From Oscillospiraceae bacterium (GTDB lineage: Bacteria > Bacillota > Clostridia > Oscillospirales > Ruminococcaceae), in the NCBI GenBank assembly GCA_021199335.1, contig JAJQIG010000029.1, positions 1-64,000 on the forward strand: 64,000 nucleotides of DNA, given 5' to 3'. The notes beneath the pieces are model-generated. The model was not told the origin of the DNA and searched no databases. It saw nothing but the letters and a program-made list of their open reading frames with translations. Shown one piece after another: positions 45,920-54,232 of this stretch (positions are counted from its first letter, which is position 1; each line of letters opens with the position of its first letter). Position numbers and translations under genes: made by a program.

Positions 45920-47440
45920 ATGCCAAGTGTTGATGAAATCATTGAGCTTGTTACAAAGGAAATTGAAAAGAAAACGGCATCAAATACCAATGGGGTTTAT
46001 TTCGATGAACCTATTATCCGTAGGGCAAGCCAAATTAAGGACTATGTTCCCGAGCAAATTCTCGAGATGAAAAGAATTCTCACGACGAGCTCCTCACTGT
46101 ATCTTTCCGAAGAAGAACGCTTCTACAAGCAAGGCAAGTTCATGGAGGACTACGAGGACAGTTTTGATTTCCAAGGCAGATTTGAACGTTACTTTCCAAC
46201 CTATCGCTCAATGACAGACGAACAGCTTCGGGGATATTTTTCATGGCGCACTAGGGTTCGTAAGGGAGAAATTCGGCACGTTTCAACCTCATTTGCCTTT
46301 GTTTATATTTATGAGCTGATTAACCTTATTGGCGTTAAATCTCCGCATGAGGGTTTTACTTCTTTGCGAAAATTCCGAGATGAATATAAGCAGTATGACC
46401 CAACTGTTGAACATTGGCTTTCAATATGGATGAACGATTTTGTCGTTTATTATAATCTTGACAGTTCCCTCTTTGAGGAATTGGGAGGCATTGAATTTGA
46501 TGCCGCCGCCGTGGTTCTTGCCGATTATAAAAATTACAGCGACGATGAGGTTTATGATGCAATCTGCACTCTTTCTTCCCACAATATCGAGCGGTCAAAG
46601 TTCTTTGGCGAATATAACGAAGATGCCAAAAAGGTTATCTGCGGAGTATGGGATTCGCTCTTTGAATATTATGAGAAACACAGGCAGACAGGGCTTATTG
46701 AAAAGCTTTTAGGCAGATTTGGCAGCTATCGCTATTATATGTTCAGCTCAGCAATCTTTTTCGACCGAGTTGAGCATAAAAACTATGAGTATTCTTTAAA
46801 TGACGTACATAAATATATATGCAAAAACGGGGAATGGTACTGCGAAAAATATTATGGCAGCAGAGGAAAAAGCCGTGAGCTTGGGAAAATTATTAAGACA
46901 ATTGACTGCATAATGCGGCAAAAATACGGCTATGGCAGGATGCTTAAACAAGAATTTACAACAAAATATATTATAAATCTTATCGAAAAAGAAATTGACA
47001 AGGTTATCGAATACAACAATGCCCATGAAAAATCCGTTATAAACATTGATATTTCGATGCTTGATGCAATAAGGCGTTCGGCGGATTTGACACGTGACAA
47101 GCTTATCACAGAGGAAGAGCTTTATGACTTCTCCGAAACGGATGAAACTCCCGATGTTGGACAGGAAGTCATTAATGGCGATACTGAGGTTGAGGGCGTT
47201 TCTGACAGAGAGGGACATCCTCTCCCACTCAACGATATTGAAAGAGAATTTCTGCGAATGCTTCTCTTTGATGAGGATTACAATTCATATCTCAAAGAAA
47301 AAAAGGTTATGCTTTCTGTTGTCGCAGATTCTATCAATGAAAAATTATTTGATTTATTCGGAGACACAATTATTGGATTTGTTGGCGACATTCCTGCCGT
47401 TATTGAAGATTATGCAGATGAACTGAAAGGATATGTTTAA
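45920..47440 (+). CDS. TerB_N / TerB_C-type protein, first gene of a three-gene module
   Basis: A 506-residue cytosolic protein. The TerB_N signature lies at about residues 75-130 (LRGYFSWRTRVRKGEIR, then TSFAFVYIYELINLIG). The middle is helical and rich in Tyr and acidic residues. The last ~130 residues (IDISMLDAIRRSADLTRDKL onward) resemble TerB_C. No central TerB metal-binding domain is evident. TerB_N proteins were linked by comparative genomics to DNA-processing ATPases and helicases rather than to tellurite itself. The start follows GCGGAGGGA. The next gene begins 3 bp after its stop. Its role is unknown; a scaffold or sensor for the ATPase and helicase is my inference. Confidence 0.8.
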   Translation: MPSVDEIIELVTKEIEKKTASNTNGVYFDEPIIRRASQIKDYVPEQILEMKRILTTSSSLYLSEEERFYKQGKFMEDYEDSFDFQGRFERYFPTYRSMTDEQLRGYFSWRTRVRKGEIRHVSTSFAFVYIYELINLIGVKSPHEGFTSLRKFRDEYKQYDPTVEHWLSIWMNDFVVYYNLDSSLFEELGGIEFDAAAVVLADYKNYSDDEVYDAICTLSSHNIERSKFFGEYNEDAKKVICGVWDSLFEYYEKHRQTGLIEKLLGRFGSYRYYMFSSAIFFDRVEHKNYEYSLNDVHKYICKNGEWYCEKYYGSRGKSRELGKIIKTIDCIMRQKYGYGRMLKQEFTTKYIINLIEKEIDKVIEYNNAHEKSVINIDISMLDAIRRSADLTRDKLITEEELYDFSETDETPDVGQEVINGDTEVEGVSDREGHPLPLNDIEREFLRMLLFDEDYNSYLKEKKVMLSVVADSINEKLFDLFGDTIIGFVGDIPAVIEDYADELKGYV

Positions 47441-47443
47441 AAT

Positions 47444-48757
47444 ATGAAGATACCGAAAAGAATAGCCTCAACGGTTATAAACTCCCTTAAAGGCGGCGTT
47501 GTCCCAAGGGTTGGCTTATCTTATATAACGGTTGGGCGTGAAGCTGAGGTAAATGCTTTGCTGCACGATGTCGATATTATATCTGATGGTGGGGCATCAT
47601 TTCGATTTATTGTAGGAAAATACGGAAGTGGCAAAAGCTTTCTGCTTCAGACGATACGAAATTATGTTATGGATAAAAATTTTGTGGTTGTGGATGCCGA
47701 TTTATCTCCTGAAAGACGTTTGCAGGGAACAAATGGTCAAGGTCTTGCAACGTATAAGGAACTTATACGCAATATGTCAACCAAAACACGGCCTGAGGGA
47801 GGCGCTCTTAGCCTTATTCTTGACAGGTGGATAAACGGCATTCAGGTGGAAACGGCGACAAGCAGCGATCTTGACAGCAATTCCCCCGAATTTGAAGCGC
47901 TTGTTGAAAGAAAAATTTACGAGGTTATAGGTTCTCTCAACGAAATGGTTCACGGTTTTGATTTTGCTAAGTTGCTGACGATTTACTATAGGTCATACAT
48001 AAACGGCGATGATGAAAGCAAGTCAAAGGTCATTAAATGGTTCAGGGGTGAATACACCCTTAAATCGGAAGCAAAAGCCGAGCTTGGCATAAATATTATT
48101 ATCACAGACAGCGATTGGTATGAATATGTCAAGCTGTTTGCATTTTTTCTTAAACGCGCAGGGTATAACGGTATGCTCATTCTTATTGACGAGCTTGTGA
48201 ATATATACAAAATTCCTAATTCTATAACAAGGCAGTATAACTATGAAAAGATTCTTACAATGTATAACGACACCTTGCAGGGAAAGGCTAAATATCTGGG
48301 AATTATTATGTGCGGAACTCCCCAATGCATTGAGGACACAAGACGAGGAGTTTACAGCTACGAAGCTCTTCGTTCACGACTTGTGGAGGGGCGTTTCGGA
48401 AGTGAGGGAGCGAGGGATATGTTTGCCCCCGTGATAAAGCTCTCCCCCCTTACCTATGAGGAAATGTTTGTGCTTGTAGAAAAGCTTGCAGATATTCATG
48501 CGGGTTTGTTTGAATATGAACAACGGATTACCGAGGATGATATGATTAATTTCATAAAAATTGAGTTTGGGAGAATAGGTGCTGATTCAAAAATTACACC
48601 AAGAGAGGTAATCCGTGATTTTATTGAGCTTTTGAACATTATTTACCAGAACCCCAAAACGGACATTGCCGCACTTATGGGTTCGGATGAATTTAGATAT
48701 GCGGAAAGCTCCGATGGAGAAAGTACCTCGGAGGATTTTGCGGAATTTGAGATTTAA
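47444..48757 (+). CDS. BrxD-like P-loop ATPase (DUF2791 family)
   Basis: A 437-residue AAA+/STAND-like ATPase. Walker A is GKYGSGKS (residues 58-65) and Walker B is LILIDE (245-250). The family-typical VGREAEVNALL near the start, a VDADLSPERRLQGTNGQGLATYKEL-type segment (residues 83-107), RGEYTLKSEAKAELG near 201-215 and an arginine-rich C-terminal RSRLVEGRFG are seen. DUF2791 includes BrxD of type 2 BREX defence systems. Here it is flanked only by a TerB_N protein and a helicase. Spacing is 3 bp on both sides, so all three genes are translationally coupled. Confidence 0.85.
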   Translation: MKIPKRIASTVINSLKGGVVPRVGLSYITVGREAEVNALLHDVDIISDGGASFRFIVGKYGSGKSFLLQTIRNYVMDKNFVVVDADLSPERRLQGTNGQGLATYKELIRNMSTKTRPEGGALSLILDRWINGIQVETATSSDLDSNSPEFEALVERKIYEVIGSLNEMVHGFDFAKLLTIYYRSYINGDDESKSKVIKWFRGEYTLKSEAKAELGINIIITDSDWYEYVKLFAFFLKRAGYNGMLILIDELVNIYKIPNSITRQYNYEKILTMYNDTLQGKAKYLGIIMCGTPQCIEDTRRGVYSYEALRSRLVEGRFGSEGARDMFAPVIKLSPLTYEEMFVLVEKLADIHAGLFEYEQRITEDDMINFIKIEFGRIGADSKITPREVIRDFIELLNIIYQNPKTDIAALMGSDEFRYAESSDGESTSEDFAEFEI

Positions 48758-48760
48758 ATT

Positions 48761-50989
48761 ATGAATATTTTTGATAGATACGCTCCTTTTGTACAAGATT
48801 TTATCTACCGCAATAACTGGGAAAGCCTTCGTGCAATACAGGTTGCGGCAGGAGATGCAATTTTTAATACCGATGATAATGTTCTTCTCTCCGCTTCGAC
48901 TGCTTCAGGAAAAACAGAAGCGGCCTTTTTCCCGATTATCACGCTTTTTTCGGAGGATATGCCAAGCTCCGTTGGAGCAATTTACATAGGCCCTCTTAAA
49001 GCCCTAATCAATGACCAATTTATGCGCCTTAATGACCTTTGCGAGGAGGCTCATATTCCCGTATGGCATTGGCATGGTGATGTTTTGCAGACACATAAAA
49101 ATAAAATGTTGAAAAATCCATCGGGAATTTTGCAGATAACTCCCGAATCACTTGAAGCCCTGCTTATTCATAAACACTCGGCGATCTCAAGGCTTTTCGG
49201 AGATTTGAGGTTTATTGTTATTGATGAGGTACATTCGCTTATGCGTGGAGATAGGGGTGGTCAAACACTTTGCCTTATTGAAAGGCTTTCCAAAATGGCA
49301 GGAGTATCTCCTCGGCGTATAGGCTTATCTGCAACCATAGGCGACCCGAAAGCTGCGGGAGAACTTCTCTCAAGGGGAACGGGAAGAAAAACTATTATCC
49401 CGCAGATTGCCGCAAAGGGTATAAAATGGCGTCTTTCAATGGAGCATTTCTATACTTCGGGTGTTCAGGCGGCAAAGGATTACGAAAATAAATTTGCCTT
49501 GTCTGTCCCGGAAGCGGCAACTGACACTGCGTCGCAGAATGCAGACCCCGGTATTGGGTATATATTTGAGCATACAAGGGGTAAAAAATGTCTTATATTT
49601 GTTAATTCAAGAGAAGAATGTGAAGCGGTCACAACTACTCTTAGGCAATATTGTGAGGCAAAGCACGAAAGCGATCGTTTCCTTATTCACCATGGAAATC
49701 TTTCCGCCTCCTATCGTGAAACTGCTGAAGCTGAGATGAAGGACGATGACAGCACAAAGACAACTGTTACAACCGCAACCCTTGAGCTTGGCATAGATAT
49801 CGGAAGGCTTGAACGTGCTTTTCAGATTGATGCTCCTTTCACGGTTTCTTCATTTCTTCAGAGGATGGGTCGCACAGGCAGACGTGACCTGCCGCCCGAA
49901 ATGTGGTTTGTTATGAGGGAGGAAATGCCTGAACCGAGGGCAATGCTTCCCGAAACAATACCATGGAAGCTGATTCAGGGAATTGCTCTTGTTCAAGTTT
50001 ATCTTGAAGAACGTTGGGTTGAACCTCCAAAAACGGATAGGCTTCCATTCAGCTTGCTTTATCACCAGACAATGTCAACTCTTGCCTCATGCGGAGAAAT
50101 GTCTCCCGCCGAGCTTGCTTCAAGGGTTCTTACACTTAGCAGCTTCAATAGAATCTCCCGTGACGATTACAAGATTTTGCTCCGTCATCTTATTGAAACA
50201 GACCATATTCAACAGACGGAGAACGGCGGTCTTATTGTAGGTCTTGCGGGAGAAAGACTCACTAATTCATACAAGTTTTATGCCGTCTTTCAGGAAAATG
50301 AGGAATACACTGTTCGATGTGAATCCCATGAGCTTGGAACGATTGTAAAACCACCGCCGAGGGGAGAAAAAATTGCAATTGCCGGAAAGGTTTGGATTGT
50401 TGAAGAGGTTGACCACAAGCATCATCTGGTTTATTGTGAAGAGGTTAGGGGCAAAGTGCCCGCATATTTTGGGGAATGTCCCGGGGATATCAACACAAAA
50501 ATTCTTCTACGCATGAAGGATGTTTTAAAGGAAAACAAGTCCTATCCTTACTTAATGAAAAATGCTTGTGCAAGGCTTGAACAGGCAAGGCATACCGCCG
50601 CAAATTCAATGCTTACCGAGGAGTCGCTTATAAATCTCGGCGGAAATATGTGGTGTTTATTTCCGTGGCTTGGAACCTACAGCTTTCTTGCGCTTGAACG
50701 CTTCATCAAAATAAAATGCGCTCCCCTGCTTGGAATAAAGGGCATTGATTCATCAAGACCGTACTTCATCCAATTCACGATGAAAGCTTCAAAGGAGGAT
50801 TTTATTACTACACTTAGAAGGCTTGCTGTTGAAGATTTTGACCCTATGGAGCTTGTATACAAGGACGAGGTTCCTATTTTTGAAAAATATGATGAATATG
50901 TTCCTGCAGAGCTTGTGAAAAAAGGCTTTTCCTATGGAGTTCTCGATATTGATGAAATGAAAAAGCGGATTTTGGAAATAAACTTATGA
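48761..50989 (+). CDS. Lhr-like SF2 helicase (BrxHI type)
   Basis: A 742-residue DEAD/DEAH helicase. Motif I is ASTASGKT (residues 45-52), the Q-motif region is NWESLRAIQ, motif II is DEVH (155-158), motif III is SATIGD and motif VI is QRMGRTGRR (368-376). A long C-terminal extension (~350 residues) with winged-helix and beta-barrel-like sequence resembles Lhr and BrxHI. Lhr-type helicases unwind DNA or DNA-RNA hybrids in repair. With the BrxD-like ATPase this repeats the brxD-brxHI pair of BREX islands, but without pglX or pglZ nearby. Confidence 0.88.
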   Translation: MNIFDRYAPFVQDFIYRNNWESLRAIQVAAGDAIFNTDDNVLLSASTASGKTEAAFFPIITLFSEDMPSSVGAIYIGPLKALINDQFMRLNDLCEEAHIPVWHWHGDVLQTHKNKMLKNPSGILQITPESLEALLIHKHSAISRLFGDLRFIVIDEVHSLMRGDRGGQTLCLIERLSKMAGVSPRRIGLSATIGDPKAAGELLSRGTGRKTIIPQIAAKGIKWRLSMEHFYTSGVQAAKDYENKFALSVPEAATDTASQNADPGIGYIFEHTRGKKCLIFVNSREECEAVTTTLRQYCEAKHESDRFLIHHGNLSASYRETAEAEMKDDDSTKTTVTTATLELGIDIGRLERAFQIDAPFTVSSFLQRMGRTGRRDLPPEMWFVMREEMPEPRAMLPETIPWKLIQGIALVQVYLEERWVEPPKTDRLPFSLLYHQTMSTLASCGEMSPAELASRVLTLSSFNRISRDDYKILLRHLIETDHIQQTENGGLIVGLAGERLTNSYKFYAVFQENEEYTVRCESHELGTIVKPPPRGEKIAIAGKVWIVEEVDHKHHLVYCEEVRGKVPAYFGECPGDINTKILLRMKDVLKENKSYPYLMKNACARLEQARHTAANSMLTEESLINLGGNMWCLFPWLGTYSFLALERFIKIKCAPLLGIKGIDSSRPYFIQFTMKASKEDFITTLRRLAVEDFDPMELVYKDEVPIFEKYDEYVPAELVKKGFSYGVLDIDEMKKRILEINL

Positions 50990-51024
50990 AAAGTTTGGTC
51001 TGATTACCGAATTCCTTTAGAACG

Positions 51025-51068
51025 GAGTATTAAAAAAATTTTTTACTCGAATAAAAAAATTTTTATTC
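51025..51068. terminator. Tandem AT-rich palindromes after the helicase gene
   Basis: Two adjoining dyads, GAGTATT...TACTC (51025-51048) and GAATAAAAA...TTTTTATTC (51049-51068), lie between the helicase stop and the rubrerythrin promoter. Their T-rich right arms could end transcription, but the stems are weak. The rest of this 321-bp gap holds a promoter, a palindrome and a long leader. Confidence 0.45.
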
Positions 51069-51073
51069 ACCTA

Positions 51074-51102
51074 TTGACAAAACTATACTATTGTGGTATA
51101 CT
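51074..51102 (+). promoter_or_regulatory. Promoter of the rubrerythrin gene
   Basis: Consensus TTGACA (51074-51079) and TATACT (51097-51102) with a 17-bp spacer. The start of transcription is near 51109, giving a leader of about 200 nt. Confidence 0.85.
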
Positions 51103-51104
51103 TT
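51080..51104. promoter_or_regulatory. Palindromic operator candidate inside the rubrerythrin promoter
   Basis: AAA-C-TATAC-N7-GTATA-C-TTT forms a symmetrical dyad covering the spacer and the -10. A peroxide regulator such as PerR would fit the gene, but the spacing differs from the usual PerR box (TTATAAT-N-ATTATAA), so the regulator is not assigned. Confidence 0.5.
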
Positions 51105-51108
51105 ATGC

Positions 51109-51310
51109 AACAGTAAGGAATGAATAAAATCCTTATTTACTGCAAATAGTAAATATGATATTTTAATGCAAAAAATTGTACAGCAATTTTGCGAATATTC
51201 AACGGTATGTATCCGTAGCTTAACTTTCCGCCAAGCTTAAATATTTGAGTTTTAACGGAGCAGAAAACAGCGACGGTTATTTCTAAAATAATTTTTGGGA
51301 GGATTTTAAA
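51109..51310 (+). promoter_or_regulatory. Structured 200-nt leader of the rubrerythrin gene
   Basis: The leader can form several hairpins: CAGTAAGGA with TCC-TTA-TTTACTG, GCAAAAAATTG with CAATTTTGC, and ACGG with CCGT around TATGTAT. No known riboswitch is recognised and no T-tract terminator precedes the gene. A role in RNA stability or translation is possible. GGGAGGAT lies before the ATG. Confidence 0.35.
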
Positions 51311-51856
51311 ATGAAAAAATGGATTTGTTCAATTTGCGGTTATGTTTATGAGGGAGAAAACCCTCCTGAACAGTGTCCACAATGTAAGGCTCCTGCTTCT
51401 AAATTTAACGAGGCTGCAGGAGATGATAACCTTTGGGCATGCGACCATGTCATTGGTTCCGCAAAGGATGTTGACCCTGACATTATTGAAGGCCTTAGAC
51501 AGAACTTCAATGGCGAATGCTCCGAGGTTGGTATGTACCTTGCAATGTCTAGAGCTGCTTTCAGGGAAGGTTACCCCGAGGTTGGTCTTTACTATGAAAA
51601 GGCTGCCTATGAAGAAGCGGAACACGCAGCAAAGTTTGCAGAGCTTCTCGGCGAGGTTGTTACCGACTCTACAAAGAAGAATCTTGAAATGCGTTATCAG
51701 GCTGAAAGTGGCGCTTGTGAGGGTAAGCTTCAGCTTGCTAAGAAGGCAAAAGAATTGGGTCTTGATGCTATCCATGACACTGTTCACGAAATGGCTAAGG
51801 ATGAGGCTCGTCATGGCAGAGCATTCAAGGGTCTGCTTGACAGATATTTTGGTTAA
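51311..51856 (+). CDS. Rubrerythrin with N-terminal rubredoxin (reverse rubrerythrin type)
   Basis: A 181-residue cytosolic peroxide-detoxifying protein of anaerobes. The rubredoxin iron site comes first (Cys6-X2-Cys9 and Cys22-X2-Cys25 in [10 protein letters not shown] and CPQCKAP), the reverse of classic rubrerythrin order. The ferritin-like di-iron domain follows, with glutamates in [23 protein letters not shown] and [10 protein letters not shown]. Such proteins reduce hydrogen peroxide with electrons from NADH-dependent partners. The strong codon regularity and promoter suggest high expression. It is monocistronic, between a promoter and a terminator. Confidence 0.93.
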   Translation: MKKWICSICGYVYEGENPPEQCPQCKAPASKFNEAAGDDNLWACDHVIGSAKDVDPDIIEGLRQNFNGECSEVGMYLAMSRAAFREGYPEVGLYYEKAAYEEAEHAAKFAELLGEVVTDSTKKNLEMRYQAESGACEGKLQLAKKAKELGLDAIHDTVHEMAKDEARHGRAFKGLLDRYFG

Positions 51857-51875
51857 TAAAAGGATACACAAAAAC

Positions 51876-51909
51876 GGAGGATGGGATTGTTATTCCGTCC
51901 TCTTTTTTT
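51876..51909 (+). terminator. Terminator of the rubrerythrin gene
   Basis: GGAGGA-TGGGAT and ATTCCG-TCCTC form a stem with a 4-base loop, followed by T7. Confidence 0.8.
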
Positions 51910-51951
51910 AATCGGTTACATTATTAAGGAAAATTTTAACCAAATTGTAAT

Positions 51952-51980
51952 TTGAATTAATGTATTCACTGTGGTATGAT
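51952..51980 (+). promoter_or_regulatory. Promoter of moxR-DUF58-transglutaminase genes
   Basis: TTGAAT (51952-51957) and TATGAT (51975-51980) with a 17-bp spacer. Transcription near 51987 makes the ATG at 52043, not the in-frame start at 51992, the likely first codon. Confidence 0.65.
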
Positions 51981-52042
51981 TATATTGTGCAGTGTTTCGG
52001 AATAATAACTGCAATATTCATCTACTTTTGGGGGAAACGGAA

Positions 52043-53002
52043 ATGACGGAGCAGGAGCTTAAAAGCCACATCATTCCTAAATCAAAGGCTGTTATAAATG
52101 AAGTAAAAAAAGCGGTTATTGGAAAAGATGATATTATAATAAAAATTCTTCTTGCAATTGCTGCAAAAGGACATGTTCTCCTCGACGATATTCCGGGTGT
52201 TGGTAAAACTACTCTTGCGGTTGCATTTTCAAAGGCGATGTCGCTTGATTATAAACGTATGCAGTTCACACCGGATGTTATGCCTGCTGATGTTACAGGT
52301 TTCAGTGTTTATAATAGGCAGAGTGGACAGTTTGAATATAAGGAGGGCGCGGCAATGTGCAGCCTTTTTCTTGCGGATGAAATTAACCGTACCTCAAGTA
52401 AAACTCAAAGTGCGCTTCTTGAGGTAATGGAAGAAGGCTCAGTCACGGTAGACGGAATAACTAGGGTACTTCCCCGCCACTTTATAGTTATTGCAACGCA
52501 AAATCCTGTCGGCTCGGTGGGAACACAAATGCTTCCCGAATCCCAGCTTGATAGATTTATCATAAAGCTTTCAATGGGTTATCCCGACCTTGAGAGCGAG
52601 GTATCGATACTCAAATCAAAATCACACAGTCCTTCGGATAATTCCGTTAACGCTGTAGCGACACGTCAGGAAATAATTATGCTGCAAAACGCTGCCGAGG
52701 AGATTTTTACTGATGACAGGATATATCATTATATCGCCTCAATTGCCGCCGCAACAAGAAAACATCCTATGGCAAAGCTCGGTTTAAGTCCAAGGGGAAC
52801 GGTAGCCCTTTCTTCAATGGCAAAAGCGTCCGCACTGCTCCACGGCAGAACCTTTGTTATTGCCGATGACGTAAAGTATGTCTTTCAGGATGTTTGCGCC
52901 CACAGGATTATTCTTACAACAAAGGCAAAGGCGAGCGGTTTCACTGTAAAAATGCTTCTGGATGAGGTAATAGATATGACTCCCTCACCGAAGCTGTTAT
53001 AA
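52043..53002 (+). CDS. MoxR-family AAA+ ATPase
   Basis: A 319-residue chaperone-like ATPase starting MTEQELKSHI. Walker A is PGVGKTTLA (about residues 51-59) and Walker B LFLADEINR, followed by the family-typical SSKTQSALLEVMEEG and ATQNPVGSVGTQMLPESQLDRF. MoxR proteins remodel or insert cofactors into partner proteins, often those encoded beside them. Here the partners are a DUF58 protein and a membrane transglutaminase, a common trio of unknown exact role. I chose this start over 51992 because of the promoter position and GGGGGAAAC upstream. Confidence 0.92.
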   Translation: MTEQELKSHIIPKSKAVINEVKKAVIGKDDIIIKILLAIAAKGHVLLDDIPGVGKTTLAVAFSKAMSLDYKRMQFTPDVMPADVTGFSVYNRQSGQFEYKEGAAMCSLFLADEINRTSSKTQSALLEVMEEGSVTVDGITRVLPRHFIVIATQNPVGSVGTQMLPESQLDRFIIKLSMGYPDLESEVSILKSKSHSPSDNSVNAVATRQEIIMLQNAAEEIFTDDRIYHYIASIAAATRKHPMAKLGLSPRGTVALSSMAKASALLHGRTFVIADDVKYVFQDVCAHRIILTTKAKASGFTVKMLLDEVIDMTPSPKLL

Positions 53003-53008
53003 TGCCAT

Positions 53009-54181
53009 ATGCTTTTACTTTATATAATTATCCTTGCGGCAGCTGCAGTTTTTTATCCGATGTATTCGGACAATCTTTCTTTCATATTGCTGCTAATACT
53101 TTTGATTTACCCTGTTTTAATGGCAATATTGCTTTTTATAACGGCGAAAAGCGTAAAAATTAAGACTGTACCTTTTCCTCATGCTGCTCTGAGGGGCGAG
53201 AAAATAAATATCGGGGTTCAGATAAAAAATCCTATGCCGATTCCGGTTCTATGCTGTGTTATAACCATGCTTTACAAATCTGACGGCGATAAAAAATATA
53301 AAAAATATTCTGTTCAGGTACCACTGAAAGCACACTGCTCTGAAAATGTTGTAATAGATATTGTGCCAAATCATTGCGGGACGTTAAAATGTATGATTAA
53401 ACAGGCAACGGTATATGACCTCATGGGACTTTTTAGATGGAAAATTAAACTCGGTGTTTCCTCCGATATTCCCATTATGCCGAGAGAATTTGAAATTTTT
53501 GCCGATGATAAAAACAATATCCACACTGATTATGCTGGATTTTTATCGCAGAATTTATCATGCAGTGATCCACCGGATGTTTCGGGAATGAGGAATTATC
53601 GTGACGGTGATAGGATAAACTGCATACACTGGAAACTCAGCAGTCGCAGTGAGGAATACATTGTAAAGGAATTTGAGAAGCAATCAAGCGAAAAAGTCCT
53701 TCTTATCCCCGATTTGCCTATATGTAAAAATTACAGCGAAGCAGATCGTGTCCTTGATGCTTACGCTTCAATAATGAGGTTCACTGTTTCGGCTGAAATT
53801 AATTGTGCTGCTCTTATTGTAACAGACGGAGAGGTTTTTTCTCGTCTAAGTCCGAATAATTCCGATGAGCTTGACAGTATGATCCTTAGACAAATTTCCG
53901 ATATAAGTTTTGGAAAGGAGCTTTCCCTCACTGCAAGACTTTCTGAAAATTATAGTGACTTTTCCTCCCAAACGGATGATTTTTCTCACATTATAATAAT
54001 AACTCCACATGAGAAGAAGGAAATTCTCGCACAGTTTGAGCAGGTTTCCGGCAGTAAAAGGATAAGTGTTTTTAATGTTGGAGAAAAAGGTGCTGTTGGT
54101 GAGGACAAAAACTCGGATATAATTGTCTATGATATTTTCAATGGAAAGAACTTTGTTTTTCCCGAATATTTTGTTTTATAA
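53009..54181 (+). CDS. DUF58 membrane protein
   Basis: A 390-residue protein anchored by two hydrophobic helices at the N-terminus (about residues 2-16 and 24-44). The DUF58 signature GMRNYRDGDRINCIHWKLSS lies near residues 193-212, followed by a VWA-like C-terminal half (LLIPDLPICKN, AALIVTDGEVF). DUF58 proteins accompany MoxR ATPases and transglutaminases; the mechanism is unproved. It begins 6 bp after moxR without a clear ribosome site, suggesting coupling. The C-terminus faces the cytoplasm or periphery (inference). Confidence 0.88.
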   Translation: MLLLYIIILAAAAVFYPMYSDNLSFILLLILLIYPVLMAILLFITAKSVKIKTVPFPHAALRGEKINIGVQIKNPMPIPVLCCVITMLYKSDGDKKYKKYSVQVPLKAHCSENVVIDIVPNHCGTLKCMIKQATVYDLMGLFRWKIKLGVSSDIPIMPREFEIFADDKNNIHTDYAGFLSQNLSCSDPPDVSGMRNYRDGDRINCIHWKLSSRSEEYIVKEFEKQSSEKVLLIPDLPICKNYSEADRVLDAYASIMRFTVSAEINCAALIVTDGEVFSRLSPNNSDELDSMILRQISDISFGKELSLTARLSENYSDFSSQTDDFSHIIIITPHEKKEILAQFEQVSGSKRISVFNVGEKGAVGEDKNSDIIVYDIFNGKNFVFPEYFVL

Positions 54182-54232
54182 TAAAACGCATCGGATAATA
54201 TCACCTGTATACCCCAAAAAAGGAGCATTTTT

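Noticed and set aside
45920-50989. Complete BREX or tellurite-resistance system
   Set aside because: No methylase, PglZ, BrxA/B, or TerC/TerD genes are present; only the ATPase-helicase pair and TerB_N are shared.
51992-52042. N-terminal extension of the MoxR protein
   Set aside because: The added 17 residues are unlike the family and begin only about 5 bases after the predicted transcription start.
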